Shown here: positions 47,486 to 59,010 of the stretch, piece after piece | Position numbering within the stretch: position 1 is the stretch's first letter | How the letters are laid out: every line of letters starts with the position of its first letter | Program-made: the position numbers and the translations under genes | The notes under the pieces: model-generated | Database searches by the model: none | What the model was told of the DNA's origin: nothing | The model's input: only the letters and a program-made list of their open reading frames with translations | Origin: Pyxicephalus adspersus | Lineage: Eukaryota > Chordata > Amphibia > Anura > Pyxicephalidae | Assembly: GCF_032062135.1 (NCBI RefSeq) | Contig: NC_092859.1 | Coordinates: 28,001,548 to 28,065,547, forward strand | Length of the DNA: 64,000 bases | Direction of reading: 5' to 3'

Positions 47486-48655
47486 AAGTCATTTCAAACA
47501 AGCTGATTTAGGAAAGACAGATGTCCTTAAACTTTTAAATAGATAAAATTCATGTAAAACTTTTTGGCTGCCTAAAAAATTCTTATATAGGTTTTTTTTC
47601 TTTGAATTTAGCTGTCTAACTGAAAAATGGAAGCTGAACATTTTCCCTACAAAATGCAGGTTAGTATTAAATATATGCATTTCAGCCTTCAAAATCATAT
47701 ATGAAAGAACAGGTTGAATGCTACAGGTAGCAAGTAGTGAAAGCAGGCTCTAGAAAGCATTTTATAAATGACTCGCCTACATTACTAGCGTCTGCAATGT
47801 GTTGATTTATCCTATTCATTACATAGGGAAGATGACAGTGTCTGGTACACTGCCAAGGGTCTGTGTGAGACAGTGATTCATTTGTGGCTATAGAAAGCTC
47901 TTGAGCTGGATACTTGAATAAGTCAGCTTTCGGTTCACACAGCTTGTTTTTAGCAGCAATGAAGTAAAAGCACAAAAGCTTTATATAAAAATATAAAAAA
48001 TGTAGAGGTATTTCAATGAAACGGAGCTTTTTCTAACTTGCAGGCTTTGTGCTAAAAATAACTCCATGCTTGCTCCTTAGCCCTGGCGATTATTCCATAT
48101 CCAGAGGCCTGGCACTGTGAAATAATCATTTTTTTTCGTACCGTCTGGAGCTTTTCTGTAGATTGCCGTAGGCACAAGTAAACACCTGAACAACTCTGAA
48201 GGCTAGGGAGAAGTGTCTATGGTACGGTTGGTTGGGGGTTCCTTTTCAGCCCTCGAGATGCAGCAGAGGTGATGATAAAATTGTATATCCATAAACCTAC
48301 ATGAGTTGCTGTATCATGTCTGGATATACTCTATATCAAGTATTTCCTTTTTTGGGTGGGGGTAGATAGAGTAGTGAAAGGTTGGGACTTTTATCAGGTA
48401 TTTTTTCCTGTCTGTCCCAGCGATAGTTGGCAACAGGTGGACCCCAAAGAGGAGAAAGGAGGGGAAATATTTCTAACCACTATCTTTATTAGAGTATATA
48501 TATTTCACTTTTGAAATATTTAAAGGTATTTCAACAGAGGTTGTTGGAGCTCTTATATCATGGTATATTTAATATAGAAAATTTATCATACCTACCATTA
48601 AATTTAACATATACCTACCATCGTGGACTGTAGTCTTTTATATTTGGAACAGCAG
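47486..48655. other. Unique stretch
   Basis: I see no gene, repeat family or RNA here. The sequence is AT-rich with several T-runs and short open frames without similarity. Confidence 0.35.
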
Positions 48656-49092
48656 TTAAAGTGTACCTATACTCAGAATTTTCACTTTACGTAGAAGGGT
48701 ACTGCAGCACTGCCCCCTAATTCTCGGCCGCCTAGGCGGTCCAGAATGAATTGGAGCGATAAGCCTCCCGGGATACCTACGCTAGGCATCCTGGGAGGCT
48801 CTTGGGGGCTCCTTCTACACATGCCCGAGCATCTCGGGCATGCCCAGAAGGAGCCTTTTTGCTCAAAGAGATTCTTTTTTTTTCATCCTACGTCACCCGA
48901 TCTCGCGCCTGGGTCGGGTGACGTAGGATAAAGAACCAGGAAGAGAAGATGAAGATAGCAGCACCCAGAGCGCCGGGAAGAATGTTGGGACGACATGGGA
49001 CCAGATGCCGGACATACCCGGAGTGATGAGTCTGCTCTGTAGGATTGAAGGTAAGTGTGTTTTTGTTTTTTTTGAGTATAGTACCTCTTTAT
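48656..49092 (+). mobile_element. CpG-rich MITE, copy 2 (possible TTAA type)
   Basis: The ends TTAAAGTGTACCTATACTCA and TTGAGTATAGTACCTCTTTA are inverted repeats. The interior contains three palindromes: CCTCCCGGGAT with ATCCTGGGAGG, a GGCTCCTTCT...AGAAGGAGCC pair around 48804-48855, and CCTACGTCACCCGATC with GGGTCGGGTGACGTAGG (48885-48926). GAAGATGAAG, GGACGACATGGG and TTGAAGGTAAGTG follow. It is shorter than the copy at 17649 and better preserved. TTAA is present at the left edge; the right edge reads TTATTA. Confidence 0.85.
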
Positions 49093-51735
49093 TACAAATT
49101 ATGGTAAAGTGCCATGGGTGACATTAGAGTTTCAAGACACCCATTCAACAGGGCTAACAAGGTAAAAAAGAGTTATTAGATTAGACCAGAGCAGGAACAC
49201 TAGAGAACTGAAGTGTAAATGTAAAGCCTAAAATCTGTTGGTTTTATATTTCATGTTTGCTTAGATCAATAAAGTTTTTATGAACTTTTAATGCCCTTGT
49301 CACACTCTCTTCAAATGTATTCTTGTTGATATTCCATTGGTTTCACGAGAACTACTTCTGTCACAAAACTAAGACCACCTATTCGCATTGGGATCTACCA
49401 ACTCTTATGTAGCCTTCAGTATTTTTATTGGAACACTGTATGATATAGTAATTTTCTGACCTAGATTAGGCATGAAGTCACTGAAGTCAGAACTCTTTGG
49501 TCTCTATGTTGTTGATCAGTGCCACTGAAACCCATGGATTCACATGATGGCCAAGCTAGGTGCATCTTCAGAACAGGAGGCCAGTTCTGGCAGCCCACAT
49601 ATTTTCGTAGTTCAAGTTTTCTTTAAGGAAGATCTAATGAAATCTGTGACAAACATAAAAAAGAATGTACTGTTTTGGTTCAATAAATCCATATCTGAAG
49701 GTGTAATTTTAAATATCTTTCATTTAGAACATATTTTCTCTCCTTAAGTGATTTGGGCATTCCTAGAAAAACTTCATCTCTCCATCAAATGAAATTCTGT
49801 ATATATCGTTCTGTGATATTGCAATCTGTGCCAGTGTGAAAAAGCAGCAAATGAGTGTGCTGTTCTTTTTCAATATATGAACTGTACAAGAGCATTACTG
49901 AAAATAACATGAGCTAGGTACGTGCTTTGAAAAGAGCTTTTAAACCGACAAAATCGTAGACACAGACCTGTGAACAGGCTATGGGTAATAAAATATTTAC
50001 GTATTCCTAACATAAAGAATATGTAATGAAACCCTCACTATTCTCTGTAGCTGCGGGCAGTGTGAAGTAATCTATCCTTTAATTCACAGCAAAAGCACTG
50101 AAGTTATTTTGGCCTACTACCGACAGTTCATCTCCCCCATTGCAGTGAATAAACAGATCAGACACCCCTCCCGACAGTCACTCTGCAGATCAGCTTCCCT
50201 ATTTCCCCCTTCCTTGCTCATATTTAAAATCTCAGAATCTATTTTCATGAGAAAAATCTCTAACATAGCTTTATGTTAACATTTGGGTAGAAGTCTTTAA
50301 AATCCAGCTCAAGAAGCATAGAACCCTTAAATTCCAGCACCTAAATATTGTTAGCTCTGTGAATGGGAGTCACAATAGTATTTGAAGAGACAGCAATAAA
50401 AATCCTTTTTTAATCATTCCCCAAAAATAAAAAGAAAGTCTGCCTAGTGCATGATAACACTGCATTTTGCATATACTGTAGAAATCGATTTGAAAAGAGG
50501 TCACTTTTAGACCAGTTACCAGTTCACAAGTGATTCAGTCGGCCCTCAGTGAATTTTTGCTGCAGCAATTTGCTCTATTGAGCTAGTTTACTTGACTTGA
50601 AGGTAAGATGTTTTTTATAGTTTGTTACATATTATTGTATTTGTGTTTTATCCCTCTTTTTCCTGTATTTGATTTTTACTTATGTACTGTTGCTTTACTT
50701 TTTTCTTTTGTTCACAGTTTGTTTCATTCTGTGAATAAAACATATAATAATGAGTATAAAAAAAAACAAAAAACTTTTTTTTGGCATATGACCCAATCAA
50801 AAATCTTCAACAAACTTGAGAAACCATTTAAGACCCTGTTCAGCCTACAAAATACCCAAAACACTTTATTTTACCTGCGCCAGGTGCATTAAACTAATTT
50901 ATTTAGACAAAAGTTGTAAATTTTATTTTTAAAAAGTTTTAGACTAAATTTTAGGATGGGAATTATATTTGAACAAATCAGTCCATTCTTTACCTCACTT
51001 GTTTCATTTTCTACCTGTAACTCATGACCATGGTCTAACAATCTAGATTGCCCTGTCAATTGCAAGCCTTTCCTTTCATACCAACAGCAAACAGGTACAA
51101 TTAAATGTCCTTACAAAGTAACTAGTACTTGGCAATAAAGCCAAATCCCCTTAGTATCAGCCACCCCTGCCCCTATTACTGTTACTGATATTCTGCTAAT
51201 GAGTAAGAAATATTTTTTTTCTTTGCTTTTCAAGTCTGCTAGATCTTGTTACCGTGGAGTGGTGAACTGCTGGTCACTGTCCCGGAAGAATAGCCTCACA
51301 TTACGGGAATGATCTTCTCAGCAAGCTTCTGCCCTTTCCACAATAATCTCTTCTGAACGCATTCCTCATCATGATACTGGCTGTAGTCAAAAAGCTGGTT
51401 TGTCATCGTAAGGAGCGCAGTGTCAGGCTATAATGAACTCGCTCCAGGCAGCGAAACGAGCTATGTTAGTGGGTGCGCTTAATTCTTTCCGCTTGTTACA
51501 CTTAATGGCAAAAAATACAATCCTTAAAACTTTATTTTTTTCGATTTTTTTTAAGCTCTTCCTGACTTTCATTTGCATTAAAATAGGAAATATGCAGGTT
51601 GTTATAAGTTCTAGAAGTGAAGAAAAACATTTCATTTACCAGTTATATTTACTAAAAAGTTGCCAAAAATAAAATATTTATTTAGAGTAAAATAAAATAT
51701 TGTGCTAGCTTCTTCAAAAAACAATGCTGTTTATT
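49093..51735. other. Unique stretch, candidate conserved islands
   Basis: No gene is recognisable. The parts at about 50020-50240 and 51230-51500 are low-repeat and balanced (CTCACATTACGGGAATG, CACTTAATGGCAAAAAATAC) and might be conserved regulatory DNA. Otherwise the interval is AT-rich with A/T runs near 50758-50780 and 51536-51550. Confidence 0.35.
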
Positions 51736-52270
51736 TGATAGGAGAGGTAGGCACACATTATGACCAATACCTGTATCTAAACATTGATAGAGACAGAGAA
51801 ATATTAAGTGCCACCGATTTTGTGTACTTCATTTGGAAGAGAGAAAGGGACCAATATATGATATTGAGTTCACACTGGAGATTGGACAAAGAAGTAACAA
51901 GAATAGTAAATGTAAAACGCAAAATTAAAGAAAAAGGGTTTACAACACTATACCCAAGGAAGGGTAAAAAGCAGATCATCAGCATATGCTACAACCCTCT
52001 AATAAACCCCTCCAATATGTGATGTCTGAATAAGCAGAAAGAGCATAATAAAGGCTTCAGGGTGAGAGAAAATATTGGGGTAACGGAGGGAACCCTGACA
52101 AGTACCATTCAAGTTTTGAGATTCGATGTTTTTAGGCAGAAGGATGGGAGTGAATATGTCTGATTCAGGATATCTCATTATGCCCCAGTCCTGAAAATTC
52201 CAGGGTTTATTCCATGAACATCCACAGCATTTGATCAATTATATTCTCTGTTTCTGTGGATAGTAACATC
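51736..52270 (-). pseudogene. L1-type LINE reverse-transcriptase relic
   Basis: On the minus strand the translation contains, in order, a FME-TLEF-GLG block with IHSHPSA (about 52215-52130), NGTCQGS (about 52110-52090, the NGTRQGC-type block of L1 RTs), LLIQTSHIGGV (about 52045-52010), then AYADDLLF (51987-51964), the F/YADD catalytic box, and after a frameshift TKSVALNIS (about 51830-51790), which corresponds to the SKSEAL block after the palm. Order and spacing match an L1/Tx1-like reverse transcriptase. Several stops and at least two frameshifts interrupt it. Neither the endonuclease nor the 3' end is recognisable. Confidence 0.75.
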
Positions 52271-52584
52271 AGTGGAATACCTCACCATGGTGTCCTCCTT
52301 AGCCAAGTTAACCTCCAAGTCCGATTTGATGAGTAAGGCCTATGCTAAGGCCTGGAGGTCTGAGACCTAAAAATGAGAGCTTTGATGCTGAAATAAGTGT
52401 ACATGGGGAAATGAAATTTTTTTTCTGTTGGCATGCCATGTTAGTAAGTCTGGTGCAGAGAAAGTTGTGTAGGCCTGGCTTGCAGGTAGACATAGAAATA
52501 CCGCTTGGCTTGTCATAAGGCACTGGGACTGGCAGGGCAACTGACAGCACCAGGAGTGTCCTTAACTAATAGTCATCAGTCTAT

Positions 52585-52660
52585 TATCCTACAGCGCTGC
52601 GTAATATGTTGGCACTATATAAATCCTGTTTATTATTATTAATTATTAATAATAATTAAG
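52585..52660 (+). repeat. SINE/LINE 3' tail, L2/CR1 type
   Basis: CTACAGCGCTGCGTAATATG, TTGGCACTATATAAATCCTG and a TTATTATTATTAATTATTAATAATAA end repeat the tail found at 21355 and, on the other strand, at 329. The head and body of the SINE are not visible upstream. Confidence 0.78.
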
Positions 52661-54310
52661 ATGCCCTCATATGCTGCACGACTCCCACCCTGGCAAGGTC
52701 TGACCAGGTAGAATGATTTCTTTCCAAGGCTTGAACATCACTATCTTGTCACAAATTAATGTCTAGTGTTGCCTGCTCTCATTTAGATTTAGATGAATCT
52801 TGGGGGAGATGTTCAGACATTCCTCTGGTCATTTATGGCAAAATTGACAGATTCAGGTTCCGGGTGATTTATCATGAAGTCCACGTACACAGTGATATCT
52901 CCAGAAATGCTAGGAGGTCAGGGGAACCATTGAGAACATGCTCAAAAAGCATGTACATTTTCAAAAGTTAAAATTTAGAGTAGAAAGTAAAATAAAACTT
53001 ACTGAAACCCCTATTGTTTACCTTTAACATGCTGCTTGGTAAACAAAAGCAGCTGTTGCTGCAATAATCACCTTATCCCTGATGCTGCCCTCTGCACACT
53101 GATCAGACTGATGAATGATGCTCCATGTCAACCAATGTATTTCTCTGGGATGTGTCCAGAGCAGTGTTTAGTCCAACAGAGAATAGAAGATTACTAAAGA
53201 TACCAGATAATATTAGAGTGTTTAAAAAAATGATGTTAAATGTGTTTCAGAGAGTGTTATTTTGAATGTTTTAAAAAGCTCTTTAGATAGATGTACTTGT
53301 ATTTACATTACTGATCCTTTAATCTTAAAACCTCTAACTACATAGGAAAGAGTAAAAAAAATGAGATAGTGGACATGCTAATGATATTTTAAAGCAACCA
53401 AGCTGAGCTTTGTTCCCTTTATATAATCTCTGAATGCGGCTTTGGAAGCTATCCAGGGAGATTTTGCTTGTTTGCTCTGAATTTCATTACAATAAGTACA
53501 TAACATAAAGGACAGAGGCTCGGAGGATTACACATTAGCAGCACCAAAGGCCCTTAACAACGCAAAGCAGTCTATTGAAAGCACAATGCATAAACTGCGG
53601 AAATGGCATTAATAAGGAGTGATAGCATCTAGAAGACCAAGCACACTTACCATACTTTATAATTGAACCTATGCAATATGTTCTGCTTTCCTTTAGGAAT
53701 ACCACTGCCTTTACTAACGAGGATAAAAGGTATGGAGAGGACAGAATTATCTGCCTTGTTCCCACAAAGAGCCGTTCTTCCCTACATTCATCATGTGATA
53801 TGCATAATGCAAGAAAGTATATCATACAAAATGTACTCTTCCCCAGTCTGTAAAGAATATATTGCCCTTTTTTCTAATAAATTAGATAATTTATCTTAAC
53901 CCCGTGTCCCACAACAGGTTGGTCCTTTTCTATCCTGTGACAAAATGTGGGCGGGCACTCCTTTATCTTTCTGTACAATGCAGGATTGCACGGGATAAGA
54001 GGGGTGAAACCAACTGCAACAAGATCAGTTGCAGACCAATGGGTAATGGCTGTCATAAACCATTGGGAGAAAGTCTTCAGAACTGTGGATGGTTACTTAA
54101 GCCTTTTCCATTTCATTACCACACACTACACACACCCATGCAATGACTTACTTGACTGATCGCTGCATCTACTTACAGTAGTCATGTAACTATTTACACA
54201 GCAGGGTAACAGTCCAGTGCCCAAGAGCGCTGTACATATATAATAAACAGCCATTTCTAAAGTGGGAAGTCATAACCCCAAAAATATGGAAGGGTTTTGG
54301 AGTGTTTAGA
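52661..54310. other. Unique stretch
   Basis: No gene, transposon or RNA is recognised. There are several short open frames on both strands around 53530-54160, with no similarity that I can identify. Confidence 0.35.
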
Positions 54311-54318
54311 GTTAAGAG

Positions 54319-54664
54319 CAGGTGTTTAGTGGGGCGGGCATGGGTGGTAACGCTGTGCCCTCACCTTTTTCAGGAATGGGCACGTGTGCCCACTCTTTTT
54401 ATGCTCTTATTGGTCCCCGGCTCCGGCCGGTCCGCCCCATGTCTCCTGTATGGAATTGCAGGCTTAGGGCAGTGGGTGGTTGAACACAACCCGCTCACTC
54501 TTCCATCGCAGGTTCAGACCTGCGATGGGAGAGTGGGCAGGTTCTGGAATATTGACATCACTATGGGGGAAGTTTCTTCCCCTTTGAAGTGACACATAGG
54601 CAGGGGTGTAGTGGGGCAGGCATGTGCTGTGCCCCCTCCTCTATTTTATATAACTACACCCCTG
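54319..54664 (+). mobile_element. hAT-type element with an internal second terminal repeat
   Basis: Left end CAGGTGTTTAGT (54319-54330) and right end ACTACACCCCTG (54653-54664) are inverted repeats. Flanks GTTAAGAG (54311-54318) and GTAGAGAG (54665-54672) agree at 6 of 8, consistent with an aged 8-bp hAT duplication. The GC-rich body (ATGGAATTGCAGGCTTAGG, CACAACCCGCTCACTCTTCC, GAAGTTTCTTCCCC) is shared with 59289 and, inverted, with 39308. At 54601 a second left-end-like CAGGGGTGTAGTGGGGCAGG occurs inside, so the right part is a 64-bp miniature palindromic unit joined to a longer copy. Confidence 0.75.
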
Positions 54665-54905
54665 GTAGAGAGCTGTAGAAAGGGGGTGATGGGTGCAGAC
54701 CTAGGAGCTCCAGATAGATGTAAACTGTGGAAAAGGGGTGCTGTGAATAGAAATGATACCTGTGTAAGGGGTGATGGATGAATGCAGATGTGAGGGCTAT
54801 TGATAGGGGAACTGGGTGGGTGGGTGAACACCACAGATTTAGGAGAGAAGGGATGAGTGCAGGTGTGGCTGTGAATAATGGGGGTCCTGAGTGTACAAGT
54901 TGGAG
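54665..54905 (+). repeat. Degenerate G-rich minisatellite-like sequence
   Basis: The words GGGGTGATGGGTGCAG, GGGGTGCTGTGAATAG, GGGGTGATGGATGAATGCAG and GGGATGAGTGCAGGTGTG recur about every 33-37 bp. Units are strongly diverged, so the unit length is approximate. Confidence 0.4.
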
Positions 54906-56451
54906 CTTTAAATACAGTAGGATGTCTGGCTACAGAGTTGATAGAGAAAAATAAGTTATAGATGCGGGGGGGGACAGGTAAACTGTATGCTTGGAGAGAA
55001 GAATGGATTCACATGGAGATAGTAATGCATTCAAAGTTCAGTGGTCAAGAGTATGTAATATATGGCATGGCATACAGGATGAAGTGGTCAGGATTTTGCA
55101 ATCTACCATTACATTACTCCCGATTTCCATATTCTGCATGTCGTAGGAATATGATCTTGATAGATTGTTAGAGGCGGTGGCAAGTAATGGGCAAAACATC
55201 AAAATATGTGAACCTAGTTATAGCACTCCCAGTTACTTCCCCCTGTTATAGTGCCCAAAGTTTAGTTTTATGGTTTATCCTGTGTATATAGAAAATATGT
55301 ACTAGAAGAATTTTAGTTTTTAAAAATGTACTGAGGTTTGGGAAACTTTCACTTTTGGCAAAATATTTAATGATGTTTTGTGATTATTAAAACGTGTGTC
55401 CATACTGCAAGTAGGACACAAGTCCTACACAAGTTTTTTTGCCCTTTTAAGCCCCTCTTACTGTCAGCACAGTGGTGCCACATCCAAAATGAATCATTGT
55501 AAGCCCATCCTTGACCTGGTTGCTGACATAGATTTGTTTAAGGTTACTATAGAATAGGGGGATATTTTTATTTAGCCCACAAACTGCCCTGCCATTGATT
55601 TGCTTTCTGTGCACGTATCCTTTAAATTTTGCAAAGCACTATTACTATAAAAAAACATAAAATTATACACAAATTTTTGCCTGGCAGCCTCCGATTTATT
55701 CCTTCCTCTAAAATCTTTGTATTTTTTTTAAATTGGACTTTGTAAACGGCTGATTTAAATAGAATAATAGATTTAAATTTAGTCAAAACTATCAACTGGA
55801 GAGCTGCATTCAATGGGAGTTAAAATTATCCTTTTAATTTAATCCATTTTGATCTTTCCAGAAACCCGCCGATTTCACTCTTTGTTTTGGCCAGCTGATA
55901 GTGGAAGTTGTTGTTTGCGAAGCTGGCTGCATCTTTGCAGATTGCTGCTAACTGCTTAATTAAATATTCATTGGTGGAAAATGTATTCAATTGAGCAAAT
56001 ATTGGCTTACTATAAGGTCATCAAAGTCTATGATTGCGGAGCAAAATTAAAAAAAACTTTTTTTCCTATTTATACACAGAAAAGTCACTGTAAAGGTCAC
56101 CGTGTACATATATATATTTATTTATGTATATAGTTTATAGGTACGAAGTAAGTTGTTAATTGAACGTATGCAGGATGATGTACATAATGTATTCAACATT
56201 GTGCTGTTATTTCACATTAGTGGTTTAATCTTGTTCCTAATTGCTTACAATTGCAACATTCTATTCAATAACCATCTAAGCAGGATACCATTCCTGCACA
56301 GAGCAAAATTTACACTATTAACTAATATTTCTAGTACAAACACCTGGAAGTCCTGATATCCCATTGCTATTCTTTGCTATTGGATTATAACCAATAAAGC
56401 TCTACAAGGCTAAATGAGTGTGGTAGGGAGACCTGGGCTCCCAGCCTGTGT
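54906..56451. other. Unique stretch, candidate conserved island
   Basis: At 55790-56050 the sequence is non-repetitive (CTGCTTAATTAAATATTC, GAAACCCGCCGATTTC) and resembles a conserved developmental enhancer. A short CATATATATAT run lies near 56106-56118. No gene. Confidence 0.35.
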
Positions 56452-56785
56452 GAAAAGCTCCAACTGCAATACTCACCTTCTTTCTGAAACTGTGCAATGC
56501 ATAATTCTTCTTCACCGCAGGTGACAACCAACACCATTAAAACCAGAATAGAGAAGACATACTGTGGGATTCATGGACTTGCTTCCCCAACAAGTGCACC
56601 ACGACAGCACCATGCATTGACATTCAATAATGCACAGAGAACCCAAAAGAGAATCGGCACTGGGTCAGAGAGCAGGTAAGTGAGAAGAAGTGAGTATAGA
56701 AGCCTGACTTGCATTTTTTTAATGCCAGATCTGCTAAGCAATTGTTTTTTTAAATAGTTTTTAGAAATGTTGAGTTGAGCTTTAA
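56452..56785 (+). mobile_element. MITE with TTAA-type right end
   Basis: Left AAAAGCTCCAACTGCAATAC and right GTTGAGTTGAGCTTTAA are short inverted repeats (AAGCTC). TTAA lies at the right edge (56782-56785), while the left edge is mutated. The body has CCGCAGGTGAC and GAGCAGGTAAGTGAG (56668-56680 region), the latter a strong 5' splice-site match. No coding capacity. The plan is that of the elements at 815, 17649 and 48656. Confidence 0.6.
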
Positions 56786-58050
56786 AACAAATTAGTTCTT
56801 CAACCTTTACAAAATGGTTTTAAACCCAAACCTCCCCATCCCTCCCACTGTGTTGCTTTTGTAAAGCTCCTTACAATGCAGGTAATGTACCTAATGCACA
56901 TTTTAAAGTCTAGATGCTCCATAATTGATGTACGTGTAATGGATGGTAAATATTTAATGGCCTGTTATCCTGTACATTCCCGCAGGGGACTGAGTCAGCC
57001 TGCTCTGTCAACAGCAGAAAGTTTTATTCTTCTAAGTATGTATATATTTATGTTACCTGACTAGGGACTCTGGTCCCTCAGCTCCTAAATAACGCTAATA
57101 ATATTGATAACTTGCTTTCTAATATAATGTTTTGGCTTTGATTCCTTTAACACAATCCTGCATTGGCCAATAATCTGTCAACACTTCTCAATTCTGTAAT
57201 TCTGAGTCTACTGTACATTTGTATAAAATTCTTCCTTTTTTCAGAAGACTTGTGCCCTGGGCTGGTCGGAAACAGGCAAAAGCCTTTTCTGGTAAAGTTC
57301 CTGAAAACCTTATATACAGTTCCCCCATTGGGGTAGGTTTACAGTTTACATGTGTCACTCCCAATAATCAAATCACTTATATTACTTTGCCATATTGAGG
57401 TTTAAAGACTTCATACAATTTACGTGATCATTTAAGACACATATATTAAAGTATCAATGTATCAAAGTACATTGGATAAAATAATTTTAACATATTCCAC
57501 TTACAAAAGTATTCATATATACCTTTCTCATTCTACGCATTTCACAGATTTCATTTTACTTCCTCAGGAAATTTCAAGACAGGAATTTTCAATAACTCTA
57601 TAAGAACAATATGACTCAAATTCAGTTGAACAAGGTGACAAGACTGATCATTGTCAAGGTTGAACTGGTGAGTCATATTGTTGTTATAGTAGGTTGACAA
57701 TGCTACTTCTATAAAGATTTAAAGTTATCATAGGACAGAAAATGTATTACTTTCTGTATTACTAAATATACATTGAGGCAGAAAAGCCCAATAGACCTGG
57801 TAAGCTGTAAAAAATAGAACATTTTTCTTTCTGGAGTTAGATACATTTTAGGTTAGGTAAGTATAAGTAGGCTGTATATTAATATTTTGCATTCCTTTAA
57901 TGAGCCAGCAGGTGGAGCTTTAGGCTCCTTTTAAAAATTATATGGCTTTTTCATTGCTTCTTTGATGGTAAGAAACCCTAAATAATTTAACAGCTTATAA
58001 TACAACTGAAATGATTCATCAGCAGTGATCCCCCTTCCATGTCTGGTCAA
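56786..58050. other. Unique stretch
   Basis: No gene or transposon is recognised. It contains a CTCF-like word at 57905-57918. The remainder is AT-rich. Confidence 0.35.
57905..57918 (+). promoter_or_regulatory. CTCF-like motif
   Basis: CCAGCAGGTGGAGC matches the CTCF core CCASYAGRKGGCRS except for A in place of the final C of GGC. It is in unique sequence. Single motif matches of this quality also occur by chance. Confidence 0.3.
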
Positions 58051-58130
58051 TGCCCCTGATTCATCAATAAAATTCGCGCTCGCTGGAAGCGCGAAAGTAC
58101 GCGCGGCCAGCGATCGCGGTTTCACATTTA
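58051..58130 (+). mobile_element. CpG-rich TGCCCCTGATTCATCA element, left end only
   Basis: TGCCCCTGATTCATCAATAA is followed by a very CpG-rich block (ATTCGCGCTCGCTGG, GAAAGTACGCGCGGCC, AGCGATCGCGG) that contrasts with the AT-rich surroundings. The left terminus matches the complete MITE at 29830. The right end is missing. Confidence 0.7.
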
Positions 58131-59010
58131 ATGCTGTGGTCTTACATATACAAAACAAATCAAAATTACACTAAGACGTCACCTTTTAGTATTTCTCATG
58201 TATTAAAATAAAACAGGTAGTCCCACTGATATTGCAAATATTAATATAACCTGGTTTCCTGGCCTATATTGATTTATAACATGAATAATTAGACAATCAG
58301 TCATCACGCCTGTTCATAGTCTAACACCAAGTTTGACACATTTTAAGAAAAGTGTGATGCTTCCCTGCAATCTAGTTGGTATTCGAACAGGAAATCTCAC
58401 AGACTGATCTAGCATTAACCTAATCTGCTAGCCCAGCAGAAGCACAGCATCAAATGTATCAGCGCTGACACTTTTCTTACTGCTTAATGCAATAATAAAA
58501 CCCCAAATATGAACTAATTTTTACAGAGACTGGCACGTGATTCTTAACAAATCCTAGCTGGCTCAGCGCCTATACCCCTTCTCGCCAAAGAGAAAAAAAA
58601 ACTTTGAAAACTGAATACATTTGCTAGAACTTACTTAAGACTTACATAGAAGAACTTTACAATAGGAGAAGTTTAAATGGTCTTGTATACAGCTGAGCAA
58701 TTTAAAGTGACCCTGTCACCACAGAGTGGCTCTTAGCCTGCTTACCTTTCTGCACTCCACATTCACATCAAGTATTGTACAATTTTAGGTCTGTAGAATA
58801 TTCCCCCCCCCCCCCCCCTTCCTTTACCAATAGTCCCTGTGGTCTTGCAGCCAGCTCATACATCCCTACAGAATAGAAATTCAAACTGTATGCATTCTGT
58901 GTATATATAGTTTCTGCAGAAAACCCTTAAATAAACTGCAACAAATTGAAATAATCCCCACATAAGATTTTATGTAGCTGTTGAGTTAGGGTTGAAGGTC
59001 AACACTAAAG
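58131..59010. other. Unique stretch with C16 run
   Basis: No gene is seen. Sixteen consecutive C residues lie at 58803-58818. A TTTAAAGTGACCCTGTCACC word at 58690-58710 resembles a TTAA-type MITE end but has no visible partner. Confidence 0.4.

Noticed and set aside
51440..51465. GCGAAACGAGC as a possible hammerhead core
   Set aside because: The first core box is missing upstream and no pairing arms are present.
51702..52022. 106-codon plus-strand open frame
   Set aside because: It is antisense to the L1-type RT relic, whose YADD box is on the minus strand.
58803..58818. C16 homopolymer
   Set aside because: A simple slippage-prone run; nothing else around it suggests function, and its exact length may be an assembly artefact.
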